From positions 372,001 to 436,000 of the forward strand of contig NW_020194558.1 in NCBI RefSeq assembly GCF_002865645.1: a stretch of DNA of 64,000 nucleotides, in the 5' to 3' direction. Every line of letters starts with the position of its first letter. Position 1 is the first letter of the stretch. The DNA comes from Hyaloscypha bicolor E. Taxonomy: Eukaryota; Ascomycota; Leotiomycetes; Helotiales; Hyaloscyphaceae. The translations under genes and the position numbers were made by a program. Positions 35,341 to 48,190 of the stretch are shown one piece after another. The notes beneath the pieces are model-generated. The model had not been told where the DNA came from. It made no database searches and was given only the letters and a program-made list of their open reading frames with translations.

Positions 35341-35754
35341 TTTAGCCTGGCAAATAGCCTTTAGTTCAATTCAAGTTCTTTATTACTATTATAATATTAT
35401 TTTATAATAATATTTTTTCTTTTTTATTCTTAAAAATAAATAAATTTCTAGTTTCTAATTTTATATTTTATTTATATATTATAATTTCACTTTATAAAAG
35501 CTTATTATTTTTTTATATATTACTTTTTATTTTATATTTCTATTATAATTTTTTTTAAAAAAAATTTAAAAAATTTAAAAATAAAACTTTTTTAATATTA
35601 AATATAAGTTATATAATTAATAATTTTTAATTATTTAATTTTAATTTAATATTATATTAAAATAAATTTAAAGAAAAAATATATTTAATATATAAAAGCC
35701 AAATATTAATAAAAGTATTAATATAAAATATATAATAATAAAATAATATATAAG
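35341..35754. other. Very AT-rich DNA, nothing identifiable
   Basis: Nearly pure A/T sequence with no readable element. It is probably an ancient repeat mutated beyond recognition. Confidence 0.5.
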
Positions 35755-35988
35755 TATTAGAATAGCTATATTACGAATTCCTGGTTATATAACTAGTTAT
35801 ATAAGCTTATATTACAGGCGCGACTTGACCGGTAGACTAGTTCCCTTTAGGCTTAGCAGATTTAGGGATTACATATTAATACTATAATACTATAATTCTT
35901 ACTTCTAAATAATAATAACTTTACTAACCTTATATAAATAGTATTTTACGACTATATAATAATACTATATATTACTAGTAAACTAATA
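35755..35988 (+). mobile_element. Solo LTR, Ty1/copia family
   Basis: It starts TATTAGAATAGC and ends GTAAACTAATA, like the LTRs of the two full copia elements further right, and shares the core around GGCTTAGCAGATTTAGGGAT. It is flanked by a perfect 5-base target duplication ATAAG (35750-35754 and 35989-35993). It keeps more C and G (ACAGGCGCGACTTGACCGG) than the neighbouring copies. Recombination between the two LTRs of a former element would explain it. Confidence 0.85.
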
Positions 35989-36041
35989 ATAAGTACTTAA
36001 AATAAATAAATTATAAAATAATATTTATAAATACAATTAAT

Positions 36042-36660
36042 TATTAATATAACTATTTCTTTAGAAATTATATATATAATTATAAAATTTAAAAAATGAA
36101 ATATAAATAATAGAATATAAAATATAGAATATAATTTTATAATTTTATATTTTATAAATAACTTAATTAGTAGCTAGTTCTTATTAAGCTTAGTAAATTT
36201 AAGAATTATATATTAATATTATAATATTATAATTCTTATTTCGAAATATTAATTACTTTATTAATTTATATAAATTATATTTTATAATTATATAATAATA
36301 TTATATATTTTTAATAAATTAATACTAATTAATTTATATATATAAATTAAATAATAATAAAAAATAAACTATATTTATTTAAAATTTAATTTCTTAGAAA
36401 TAAAGCTATTATTTTATATTAAAAAGAAAATAACTATTAATTATTTTTATTTATAATTTAGTTTTATAAAAAAAAGAAAAAGTATTTAATATTATTAAAA
36501 AAAGAAATAATTATTATTTTCATTTATAATTTAATTTTATAAAAAGAAAAGATATTACTTTTTATTAACTATTAAATAATTAATTATTTAATTAATTTAT
36601 AAAAACTATTTTTTTATAAAAAATTATTTTCTTTATAATTATTTAAATATCTATTAATTA
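36042..36660 (+). mobile_element. Truncated 5' end of a copia element
   Basis: 36042-36324 matches the copia LTR (TATTAATATAACTATTTC at the start, AATTAATA at the end), and 36325 onward matches the sequence that follows the 5' LTR of the copy at 47907 (CTAATTA, TTTATATATATAAATTA). Similarity fades near 36660 and no 3' part is found before the transposase relic begins. The right limit is approximate. Confidence 0.6.
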
Positions 36661-36789
36661 TATATTAAAACTTATACTAAAGCTTCTATATTCCTGCGAG
36701 TTTAGTATATATTAATAATATAATTAAAAATTAATAATATAGTTATTTTTATTATTATTATATTAATTTTAATTAATTAAATATTAATA

Positions 36790-37628
36790 TTATAGCCAAA
36801 TTTAATTCAGAAAAAGAAAAAAGAATAGCCCAGGCCTTTAATTTCTATACCAGGAACTCATATATTAAAAAAATCTATAATTATATATTAATTTAGAGTT
36901 CTATTATATCTTTAGAAAGCGCGTTTTACTAGCTAATTATTATAAAATACTAAAGGAAGCCTTAATAAAATACTTATTTCTAATTAGGAAAAGAGCCTAA
37001 AGTAGTTTATTAATTTCCTAGTTTATTTAGGCTATAGAACTAATCTTAAAACAGTTTAGATAGTAGCTAATAAGATTCTTGAAAAGAATATATTTATTTA
37101 TTAAATGAATTACTTCTGGATATAATAATAGTTTAAATAAAATAAATTATAATTTAAAACTCTTTATATAAAAATACTAGTATAAAAGTAAAAAGTAATA
37201 TATTAAAATAAGAATCTAAAAAAGCATTTTTAGGAATATTATAAAATATTAGAGAAATATAAAATTTGCTTTAAAAATATATAAAATATAAATAAAACTA
37301 GCTTTTATATTAGTATTTTAAATAGAAAGATTATTATTATATATCTTAATATAAAAGCTATTTATTTAATAGATCTAGATAATCGAAAATTACTTATTAT
37401 AATTAAAACTATATTTACTAATAATAAAGTAATTATATTATTTCTAATTTTAAAAGAAGAGATTTTATTAGAGAAATACTTTAATAATAATCTTAATACT
37501 AAAATAATATTTACTATAAACTTAACTAAATATATAAATAATATTTTTAGCCTGAAATATATTAAGTATTTCTATAATTAGATATATAAATATATATAAG
37601 GCAAGTAGAAAATATTAATATTTAATAG
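36790..37628 (+). pseudogene. pogo/Fot1-like DDE transposase, N-terminal part
   Basis: The plus strand reads AKFNSEKEKRIAQAFNFYTR, then TKGSLNKILISN, FINFLVYLGYRTNLKTV and IVANKILEKN, the helix-turn-helix and CENP-B-like region of pogo-family transposases. It continues to a degraded catalytic region with IKYFYN and ILIFNS. Many in-frame TAG/TAA codons stand at expected Trp/Gln positions and at least one frameshift is present. Reading stops at 37628, where a minus-strand copia element has been inserted. The rest of the transposase resumes at 44120. The start of the DNA element lies somewhere in 36.66-36.79 kb; terminal inverted repeats were not found. Confidence 0.72.
37624..37628. repeat. Target-site duplication, minus-strand copia (left)
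   Basis: AATAG here faces AATAA at 44120-44124, one G/A difference. In the pogo reading it encodes the Asn-Ser that replaces the catalytic Asp-Gly. Confidence 0.6.
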
Positions 37629-37886
37629 TATTGGTTTACTAGTAATATATAGTACTATTATATAAGTTATAGAATACTATTTATATATAGTTAGTAAAAT
37701 TATTATTATTTAGAAGTAAGAATTATAATATTATAATATTAATATATGATCCCTAAATCTACTAAGCCTAAAAGGGTCTAGTTTACTAGTCGAGTTACTA
37801 ATAGGACGCAAGGTTATATAACTATATCCCGTATCCCGTATCCTATAACTATATATATAACTCCTAAAGAAATAGCTATACTAATA
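37629..37886 (-). repeat. 3' LTR of minus-strand copia
   Basis: 258 bases; on the minus strand it starts TATTAGTATAGC and ends AAACCAATA. It contains a short tandem of ATCCCGT units (on the plus strand) around 37.83 kb. Confidence 0.9.
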
Positions 37887-40800
37887 CTAGAAACTCTCTA
37901 AAAAACACAAAAAACAATATCTCTTTCTAATTATATACAAATTCTCTAATCCGGCCTAGTACCAGATTCCCAAACGTTTTATATATCCATATTGCTTCTA
38001 AGGGTTTTAGTTATATATTAAAGACCACAACCTTTTATATATAACTTCTACTCCTATAATATCCTCTCATTCTATATATCCATTTTCTATTCTATCCGTA
38101 TTTGACTCATTTCTCTATATCTAATTATATAGTATTTATATTAATTAGGTACTTGAGGGCATTTATTAGCTTTAATTTTATTATAAAATCGGCAGGATTC
38201 GATTCTCCCTTAATTTATTTGATTTCTATAATCTCTCGTTATTTATATACCTAGTAGAAGCATATTATATTAATTATTAAATACTTTTTATAAGTAGTTC
38301 CTAATTTAATAAGACATTTATATAATAACTTCGAATCCGTATAAACTACTAATAGTAGTTCTATTTCTAGTACTTTATTAATTATAGATTTAACTAAAGC
38401 GCCTATATCAAAACCGTAAGCCATACTATAAAGTTCTAAAGCTAAGATACTTCTAATAACTTTCTTGTATTTAGTAGAGAACTAGTAAATAATATTAGTA
38501 TATCCAGTTCTATTTACTAGAACTAGAATATATCCGATTTGGGAGAAGAGATCTCTATTATTTATAAATAAAGCATTCGTAAAAATAATTAAATATAAGA
38601 ACTTTTTTACTAGCTTTATAAATCTCAGTCCTCTAGTAATATTCTCAATTTATTATTAAATATACTTATTAAGTATCTTTATATTAGTTTCCGAGAATTT
38701 AATAGCTTAAGTAGTAATTAATAGATTATATAAAGCTTCTAGTTAATAGATTAATATAATATATACTTCTCTAGTATATTAGATAATATATTAGTTATTA
38801 ATAAAGAGATCTTAATAAATAGTATCCCTATTACTTATAATAGTAGTATTCTTTATAGAAATAGTTCGGAGATTTTTATACTAGTATTCCTATATAAGGG
38901 TAATTCCAGTAATATCTATATAAATAATACCTCTATTAAACTTGAGATTATAGTTAATAGTAAGGCATTTATACTTCTTAGCCAAGAACTTAGCCTTATA
39001 GAGCTTTAATTATTCTACTTTTATAAAATTATTAGTTCCGATAAATAGAATATTATTAGTTTAAAGACTAATAATTCCGAAGAATTATTTACTATAAAAA
39101 AAGCAAGAATTATAAGTTAACTATTTCATAAAAAGCTCATTAATATAATAGGAATAATAAGTCTTAAACTAGTAGTTCCCGGCTTCTAGTATACTATATA
39201 ATAGTTTTATAACTTTTAGAACCAAATTATTATTTAGATTTAGCTTTCTAATAAGCTCTCGAGATAGGTTAATATAAAAATTATAGTTAAGTAGGGTTAT
39301 TAATTAAATATAAGCTTGCGAGATATTATATAAATATAGTTCTATAATATCTATTATTATAGTAGTAATACTAAGGATAATTCTCTGGCTAATATATTAA
39401 ATAATAAGTAATTATATTAATACTATATATTTCTTATTATTATTATAAGCTTAGATAACTAGTCTTAACTTCTTAAACTCTCTCTTTATACTCTTATTCT
39501 TAATCTTATTAACAAACCGGAAATTAAAAATATATATCTCTTTTAGTATCTAAGATCTAGAAATAACCTTAAATATACTCTTTTCTAGGAAACTAGTAAC
39601 TTTAACTTAATAGAAGTCCTTATATAAGTCATTATCCTATAGAAATACTATAATATCCGAGTTCTTATAAGAATATCCTCTACTATACTTTAGTAAAATA
39701 GCAGAAATAGTAAAAGAAATTATACTTGTATTACTTTTAATATTACTATAAAGTTCGGAAATAGGTTCAAGTTCGGGGCTATTAGTAATAACCTTAATAT
39801 CCCCTATATAAAAGGGCTTTATAGAGATTAAATAGAAAATAGTATTATTATATAATAGAGCTAGTATATAGTTCTCTTTATTAATAGCTACTAACTTATA
39901 TAATTCATTCTAATTACTAGGTTAACTAGTATTTCCTTTATATTATATAAGAATATCCGAATTTAAGAGAAGTTTATAAATATTAGTAATACTAGGATTA
40001 TTTCGGGTATTTAGGGCATTTATAATCTGGTATCTAGCTCAAAGCTTCTAAATTTCTACTATTACCTTCTTAAGTACTACTAATTACTATAATATAGTTA
40101 GTAATAAGGTATTATATTTAGTTATTTAAGGTAAAGTACTATAAACCAAGAGAATTAGGATAATACTATTAGGTCTAGTAAAATTATTAATGGCCTTAAA
40201 AGCTATTTAAAATATAATATCCTTATTAATTCTATTAATTTTAGCTATAATAATAAGATAAGTATATTAAATCGGGCTATAATAGTATTTTATAATCCTA
40301 ATAAAATTATAAGCTTTTATAGAAATAATTTTGACCTTAGTTCCTATAGTATTTACAAGCTAAATAAACTTCTTACTAGTAAACTACTTTCCGGTATCTA
40401 TTATAATCTAATTAGGAGAACCTAAATAGATATTAATCTAATATTACTTTAGGGTATTTCAAATATATAATATACTAATATTTAGAAGCTATTAGCCGGC
40501 TTAATATCAAGTGCCTTTATTAATAATATAGAATATAAGCTTACCAGAAATATAGAAAATATTAATAATAATAAAGTAATTAAAGCTAATATTATTTCTT
40601 AAATTAAACTTGAATTATTCCGGTAATTATCCAAATTTCTAGTATTACTTATAGTACTTTATAAGATATTTAAGGGCTTCTATATTAATATTATAGCCTG
40701 CTTATTCTAGTATATTTCGGAGCTTACTAATAAATAAATAATTAAAATAGTAATATAAATATTATAATTCGACTTCTATAAAAAAGCAAGAGTTATAAGT

Positions 40801-41010
40801 AAAGAATTCGGAAATAAAGCTTTATAGAATAGTATTTTAAAGTAAGAAAAAATATCTAAAATATTATACTACAAATATAAAACATCTATTAAAAGTAATA
40901 AGATAATTAGTAAGATTATTAAAATAGACCTCTAGCTTATCTATATTAGCTAAGCTAAATAGGAATAGAGTCTTTATAAGTATAATATAGAATTATATTT
41001 GCCTAATTAG

Positions 41011-41478
41011 TATTCTTACTATTATAGATCTAATAAAAGATATAAATCCGATACTAAACTAGATATTAATTTAATCTTTAGTAGTTTTATTAAGTTTAAT
41101 ACTATTATTAGTCTACTATAAAGCTTGAAATTAGTCAAAACTAGTAGTTAAGAATCTAGAGGCTCTGGTATTAATTATAACTCTATAAAAATAGTAAGTA
41201 TTATATCTTAATATATTATTAATTATAAATATATCCGAAATTAGTATTCTTACTATTATAGATCTAATAGAGAATATAGATCCGATATTAAACTAGATAT
41301 TAATTTGACCTTTAGTAGTTTTATTAAGTTTAATACTATTATTAGTTTGCTATAAAGCTTGGAATTAGTTAGAACTAGTAATTGAGAATCTAAAAGCTCC
41401 GGTATTAATTATAACTTTATAAAAATAATAAGTATTATATCTTAATATATTATTAACTATAAATATCTAAATATCTTC
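41011..41478 (-). repeat. Tandem duplication of about 234 bases inside copia
   Basis: Two adjacent units, 41011-41244 and 41245-41478, start with the same TATTCTTACTATTATAGATC and stay alignable until about 41470. They differ mostly by transitions. They lie in the protease-side region of pol on the minus strand. The corresponding region of the plus-strand copy (about 50.68-50.92 kb) has a single unit. Confidence 0.85.
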
Positions 41479-43290
41479 TATCTATTTAATAGGCTTTAAG
41501 GTATGATTTTCGCCTATTATCTAGTATATAAGGAAAAGAGATATAAGGTTATTTATAAAAGTATTAGTTATAAGAATAGTAAAAGCGGGAGCTATAGGAG
41601 CGGCTAGGAAGCCCTTAATAGAAATAAAGTAGGAATTAGAGTAATATTTCTTTCTTTTATCTATTTCTACTAGTAAGGCTTTAAAAACATTACCTACTAG
41701 TTTATTCTTACTATTCTCGTTATCCTTTTCTCTTTCAAATTCGGCAATATACTATATATAAGTACTATTAAAGCATTTATCAAAATTAAAGGTATTTCGG
41801 AATCTAAATTAGTAAAGGTTTCTACCCTTAAATCGAGCCTTCTTAGCCTCTTATTCCTCTAATATATATTTCTATAAGCAGTATTCGGGTCTTTTATATA
41901 TAAAATATAATTTCGGAATATAATTATTATAATTACGGGGCTTAAAGTAATTATTATAAGTTCCAAAGTTATGGCTAGGTCTATATTAATAATTTCCGGA
42001 CAAATAGTAATTTAAAAGATTTTAAGAATAATATTTTTAATTAGTAAAAAGAATCTAGATATTAATCTATTATTTCTTTTTATAAGTAGTAATAAATAAT
42101 TAGAGCTTATTAATAAGCTAGTCGAGATTATTAGGAGAATTCGAGACTATATATTAGTATACTAGTAAGCCTTAATAAAAAGTAATAATCTTATTATATA
42201 GGAATTTAATAGTTTATAAGGCAGAAGTAAAGCCATATTATAATTTATACAGGTTATTAATTAGTATTTAAATAAGCTCGAATATTATCTTTTTAGAGTC
42301 TTTTACTATTATAATTACTAAGGTAATAATATTTCATTTATCTAAATTTTAATAATAATAACCGGGGCCTTTAAAGAAACTATAAATATTTATATAGGCT
42401 TCTTTATATATATATTAAGAGAGCTAGTTATTATAGAAGTAGTCTTATACTAGTTCCTTTAATATAATAGGAAAAGCTTTATATATTAATAAATATCTAG
42501 GAAAATAACGAGTTTTTAGTCAAAACTCTATTAATTCTATTATATTTCTATATTTCGGTATATATCTTTACTACTTTCCCTACAAGCTTCCTAGTAATAA
42601 TAGTAGGAATTAACTAGGTATTCTTTAGATATAATAAATCTAATAGTAATAATAAAGATAAAAGTAATAAATAGCCTTAATTTAAAAAAGATAAATAAAT
42701 ACCTTAATTCGACTAACTAATTAACCGAGAATACTTGGTTCCCTTCCGTCTAGTTCTCTTTAGAATAAGATAAACCAATATAATAGATTCTTTTAAAAAA
42801 CCCATTCTAATTAGGCTATCTTTAATAATATTAGCTTTATACCAAATATATATTATTTCCTCCTAAATAATATCAAATAGGAACTATATTATAATAAGGT
42901 ATATATGATTCTATTTAATATAGATACTATTATACTAAAGGTATTTTCAAAGAATTTATAGTTTAGTATAGCTATATTAACCAAAGATTATATTACTAAA
43001 GTCCTTAAAGTTATTCTTAAATAAATCCTATAGGTTTTTATTAAAAGTTCTATATAAGATATACTAATATAGCTTAATATTTAGATATTCCCGAAAATCT
43101 GCCTTTATAATATTATTAGTATTAATCCCATTCTCTTATTTCTTAATTAGCTTCTTCTTCTTTTTATTATCTATACTAAACCAAGTTCAGTTTCTCCCCA
43201 GTATATATATATGGTTTATAGTAAGAGGTATTTAAAAGTAAGGTAGTTCGTAATAGGTTTATAGAAAGGGTTCAGTAGTAAAGATATCTA

Positions 43291-43390
43291 GATACCTGAT
43301 TCAGATACCTGATTCAGATACCAGATACCCAGTTCAGATACCTAGTTAAGATATCAGATACCTGGTTTAGATACCAGATACCTAGTAAGA
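43291..43390. repeat. Minisatellite in copia leader, GATACCTGATTCA-type
   Basis: Seven or so copies of a GATACC-containing 10-14-mer (GATACCTGATTCA, GATACCCAGTTCA and variants) sit in the 5' leader of the minus-strand copia. The plus-strand copy has a decayed version near 48.74-48.87 kb (AGATATCT units). Confidence 0.8.
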
Positions 43391-43861
43391 TATTAAAATA
43401 AATATTTTACTCTTAAATATTTTATCTATAATAAGAAATTTAGGAAATGAAATATTATAATTCCGGGAGAGTCTAAAGCTTAAAGAACTCGATTTAATAG
43501 TAAAATTAAAGTAGTAGTTAAAGAGCTTCAAGGGTATATATAAGGTATATATTCCGGAGAGAAAATCCCGTAGATATAGGTATTATATAAGTAGAAAAGA
43601 TAGTTTCTAAGAAGGTAATCTTAGGGCCAAAAGAAATTAGTTTTAAAAAATAATAGAAATTAAATAGATAAATAAATAGTCAAATAGCTAATTGCTTATT
43701 AATTAGTAAGAGCAAGTATCTTTTTCTTAGGCTACCGAATACTTTTCCGGAGTTAATAGTAATTCCCTCTTTTAACTAGGAATAAACTACTTGTTTTAGG
43801 CTATCGAATGCTTTTCTAACTAGCTAGGTCTTCCTCTAATCTATAAGTACTAACTAATTAG

Positions 43862-44119
43862 TATCGGTTTACTAGTAATATATAGTACTATTATATAAGT
43901 CGTAAAATACTATTTATATATAGTTAGTAAAGTTATTATTATTTAGAAGTAAAAATTATAGTATTATAATATTAATATACAATTCCTAAATCTACTAAGT
44001 CTAAAGAGATCTAGTCTACTAGTCAAGTTACTAATAGAATACAAAGTTATATAACCATATCCCGTATCTCGTATCCCGTAACTATATACGTGACTTCTAA
44101 AGAAATAGCTATACTAATA
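43862..44119 (-). repeat. 5' LTR of minus-strand copia
   Basis: 258 bases, the same length as the left LTR. By hand alignment there are about 28 differences, all transitions, with no indels or transversions. Confidence 0.9.
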
Positions 44120-45000
44120 AATAATTATAGCTTTTATATTTTAAATAAGTTCTATAAAATTAATTTTTTTTAACTATTACTATATAATATATATTTCTTT
44201 TAACTATTTAATATTAGCCTCTTTTAATTCTTTAAGTACTAGTATTAAATTAGTATTTATAATAAAATCTAATATAGTAATATTATTTATATTAAGCTCG
44301 ATTTTTTAATAATATACTAGATAATATAGAAAAGAATATTTAAATATAAAATAATTATTAGTACTTTTATTAAAGCAGGCCTTTTAGAATATAAAACCAT
44401 ATAGTATATATATAAGAAACTAGCTTAATTTTAATTAAAAGAAGATTTATTAATTAGCTATAAATTTATATAATAATATAGGCTAATTTTATAATAAATA
44501 AATAAATCGAGATTTTACTTTTCTAAATTCTTCTAATATTAAAACCTTTCTAGAATCTTTTTATATTTATAAATTATATAATATATAATATATATATAAA
44601 TTAATATCTTAATAATTATTTTATTCTTATAAAAAATAATAAGAAATATATTCTTATATTTAATTTCGAGAAATTCTAGAAAATATATTAAAAGTTAACT
44701 AAATCTAAGCTATTTAGAATAGGGCTAATTATAGAAAGAGAGTTTATAAAAGAAAAAATAATATTTTAGGAATAATATAATAAACTAAATAAAGATAATA
44801 AAAAGCATATATAAAAGTATAGAATTATTTCTAAGAACTTAATTATATATTAAATTACTTATTATAGAAAGTTTTTTTTTATTATAAATAAAATAGATAA
44901 TAATATCTATTTAAATTATTAAATTAGAGAAATTAATATATATATTATAAAGTATATTACTAGTAAGCTCTTATATAAAAGGCATATTTATAGGAAAAAA
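44120..45000 (+). pseudogene. pogo/Fot1-like transposase, C-terminal part
   Basis: It resumes the transposase reading interrupted at 37628: NNYSFYILNKFYKINFF, then TFIKAGLL, resembling the pogo-family stretch after the catalytic GYGSH motif and the later SAFRKTGL-type motif. Beyond about 44.5 kb the reading is a charged, stop-filled tail as in pogo transposases. The right end of the DNA element is not fixed; it lies before 45670. Confidence 0.55.
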
Positions 45001-45665
45001 GCTTTATATAATTTAGGAAAGCTTTTTAATTATAAAAAAGAACTATTATTTATTAATTATAATAAAACTAGTTTTAAGGCTTATTACTAAAAGTTAATAA
45101 AAAAATAAAAGAAATAGAAGAAAATTAATTATAGAATAAAGCTCTTTTATATAAATAAAATAGATTTTAGGCTAGTTTCTTCTAAATATAAAAAGAAGTA
45201 AATTAGTAAATTTAATAATATATAAATAGAATAGCTAGCTAGAAAGCTTGATTTTATTAGACTATTATTCGATTTCTCTTTATTTTATAATAATAGCTTT
45301 AGTAATATAATTAGATTAAAACTAATAAAAAGGAAATAATTATTATATATATAAATAAGTATATAATTAGTATATAATTAATTAATTTCTTAAAATAATA
45401 GTATTTTAAAAGAATTACTAATAAGATAAAATATATAATATTTCTATTATTTTTTATTATATATATATAATATAAAAATTAGAGAATTTTATTTATTAAT
45501 TATAATATAAATTCTATATAAACTATAAAATATTTTTCTTTAATTTTTATTAAAATTCCGAAAATTAGTATTCTAAAAAAATAATTATATTATTAATTTT
45601 TAATTATATTACTAATATATATTAAATTTATAGAAATATAAAAGATTTAATATAAGTTTTAATAT
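45001..45665. other. AT-rich DNA, probably remainder of the pogo-like element
   Basis: No clear domain. Lys/Asn-rich frames with many stops lie between the transposase tail and the gypsy target duplication. Confidence 0.4.
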
Positions 45666-45670
45666 ATAAT

Positions 45671-45941
45671 TATAATTCCCAAATATCTAATATCTGAAAT
45701 ATCTAACTAAATACTAAATATATTCTAGATATATATAATATAATTACTTTATTAGAGAAATATATTTGAAATATACTAGAGATATTTAGAAAACTAAATT
45801 CTTTTAGGACTAATATATTATAAGATATATATATTTTTTTATAACCTTTTATATTCTAGTTTTCTTTTTTTTAGCTTTAAATTATTTTTATAAAAGACTT
45901 TTTATTTTACTTTTCAAGTCCTAAATATTATATTTATAATA
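45671..45941 (+). repeat. 5' LTR of gypsy element
   Basis: 271 bases. It carries AAATATCTAATATCTGAAAT near its start and ends TTATAATA. It aligns along its whole length with 58103-58371. Confidence 0.88.
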
Positions 45942-47533
45942 GTATTTAAAGCTTATTTTCTTTAATCTTATAGAGAATTTTAAATAAACTAATTTAATAT
46001 TATTAGAAATATAAATATTATTAAAATAATAAAACCTTAGAATTACAAATAATAAATTTTAGAATAATAAATATAAAAAGCTTTAGAATTCTTAAAAAAA
46101 TCATATTTTTATATTTTTATAAATATATACTAATAATATATTAAAAACTTTTTTAAAAACCCGAAAATTAAAAAACCTTAAATAAATACTATTTTTTAAT
46201 TAAGTTCTAGAATAATAAATACTTATAGGCTAATAATCTAATTATTACTTTTAAATTCTATTTTATAATTTTATAAATCCTATATATATACTAGTAATAA
46301 AACTATTAGAAAAAATATAATAAAGAAGAAGTATAATAAATTAATTTCTTAAAATATTATATAATGCGAAATAATATTAATTTAGATTATTTTATAAGTA
46401 ACTTTTCTCGAATTAAATACTTTACTAATATTTCTAGAAGTTTTTTTTAGATAAATTTATTAAAAAAAAAGCTTTTATATATTAATTAGCTTATTATTAT
46501 TAAAGAGTTATATAAATAGGCCAAGAAAACTAATTATTTATTCTTAGATATTAATTTAATTATTACTAATTATCGGGAAAATCTTAAAAAAGCTATTTTA
46601 TATAAAATAAATTATAAAAATATTAAGGCCTTTTTAAAAATATTAAATTCTATAATATTAAACTCGAGAATAATATTAAATATTATATAGCTATAATAAA
46701 TTAGCTTATAATAGCTTTAGCTATTTCTATTTTATTTGCTTTTATTATTTCTATAATTCTAGCTATTTCAAATCTCTTTTAAAGAATTCTAAAAAATTTT
46801 CTATTTATTTCTATTTTGAATTCCCTATATTTTATATTTCTTTTAGAAATATTAAAGTTATTAAGTTTTTAGATTTAATTCTCTTTATTAGAAATCGTAC
46901 TATTTTTAATAATTAGCTAATTTAAATTAAGAATAAACTATAAAGAAATATTAATCTTTTTTTTAAAGAATTTCAAAATTATTTATATTTCTAATAAATT
47001 TATAAATAATACTCTTGCCCTAATTAACTTTTATATAAATGAAAATAATTTAAATTAATATTATTAGCTCTTAGAATTATACTTTTACCTAAAAAAGCTA
47101 TATTTTAATTCTAATAAAATATAAAATATTTCTTATAATTTTAGTAAGTTTTAAATATATTTTAGTTAAATATTTTAGAAGTTTTATTCTTTTTTTTATA
47201 TAACTATTTATAAAAGATAATATTAATTTTTAAGATATTAAATATAAATTAAATAAAAAGTTTTTATTAAAGCTTAAGGAATTTATACATATATATATAT
47301 ATTACTAATAATTAATAGATTAAGGCTATATATAAGAAAACTAAAAAATATAAGAAAATAAAAGCTATTTTAGTTAAGTTTATTTTTAATATTATATTTT
47401 TTTATATTTCTAAAAAATACATTTTTTTAAAAAAAACCCAAGAAACTTATATTAATTACTTTTATTAAATATATATCTTTTTATAAATATAAGTAATATT
47501 TTATAAAAACTAAAGATTTTTTTAATTATTAAA

Positions 47534-47575
47534 TATTATTACTATAATAAATTTGGCTATTATATTAAGTATTAT
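47534..47575 (+). other. Mutated gypsy Gag zinc knuckle
   Basis: The reading YYYYNKFGYYIKYY fits C-x2-C-x4-H-x4-C with every ligand codon changed by a transition (TGY to TAY, CAY to TAY). It is a compact witness of strand-wide C-to-T and G-to-A mutation. Confidence 0.75.
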
Positions 47576-47901
47576 CTAATTAGATATAATAAGAAAACTA
47601 AAATAGCTTTTTCTAGAATTAAATTAGATTCAATTTCTATTTTATTAAAATATCTAGTTTCTATTCTAGTAAAATATTCGAAGAATTTAAGCTTTAATTT
47701 TAATATAAAACTAGAAAACAAGTATTTCTTAAAAAAGTTTTTATTTTAGGAATTTATAATATAAATTTAATAAAAATTAAATTAATTTATCTAATAAAAG
47801 AAAATATTCTTATAATATTCTATATTATTAATATAAATAAATTAAGAATTAAATCTTTTTCCCTTATTAATACTAGAGCTAATAATTATACTTTTATTAA
47901 T

Positions 47902-47906
47902 ATAAA
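47902..47906. repeat. Target-site duplication ATAAA, plus-strand copia (left)
   Basis: The identical ATAAA follows the element at 54130-54134. Confidence 0.85.
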
Positions 47907-48190
47907 TATTAATATAACTATTTCTTTAGGAATTATATATATAATTACGAGATATGAAATATAAGATATAAATAATAAAATATAAGATATAAAATATAAT
48001 TATATAATATTATATTTTATAAGTAATTTAACTAATAAACTAGATTTCTTTAGGCTTAATAGATTTAGGAATTATATATTAATATTATAATTTATAATTC
48101 CTATTTTAAAATAATAATAACTTTATTAATCTTATATAAATAATATTTTATATTTATATAATAATATTATATATTACTAGTAAATTAATA
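47907..48190 (+). repeat. 5' LTR of plus-strand copia
   Basis: It starts TATTAATATAACTATTTC and ends AAATTAATA. It is longer than the other copia LTRs because of an inner duplication of a GAAATATAAGATATAAA-like segment. Confidence 0.88.

Larger units (their letters stand above)
37629..44119 (-). mobile_element. Full-length Ty1/copia element, minus strand
   Basis: The element is bounded by two LTRs of exactly 258 bases. Reading the minus strand from the right gives a leader with a minisatellite, a Gag region with a copia-type zinc knuckle near 41.84-41.91 kb (YFIYKRPEYC, then ILEE and EAKKARFKG, with Cys, His and Trp positions changed to Tyr or stop), protease and integrase regions, the end of the reverse transcriptase (ILFIGTNNFIKVE near 39.04 kb) and a copia RNase H (NNRDLFSQIGYILVLVNRTG, ALELYSMAYGFDIGALVKS, near 38.2-38.6 kb). 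Stops are frequent throughout, so it is dead. It sits inside the pogo-like transposase relic. It keeps more C and G than the plus-strand copy at 47.9 kb, so it is probably younger or less mutated. Confidence 0.92.
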
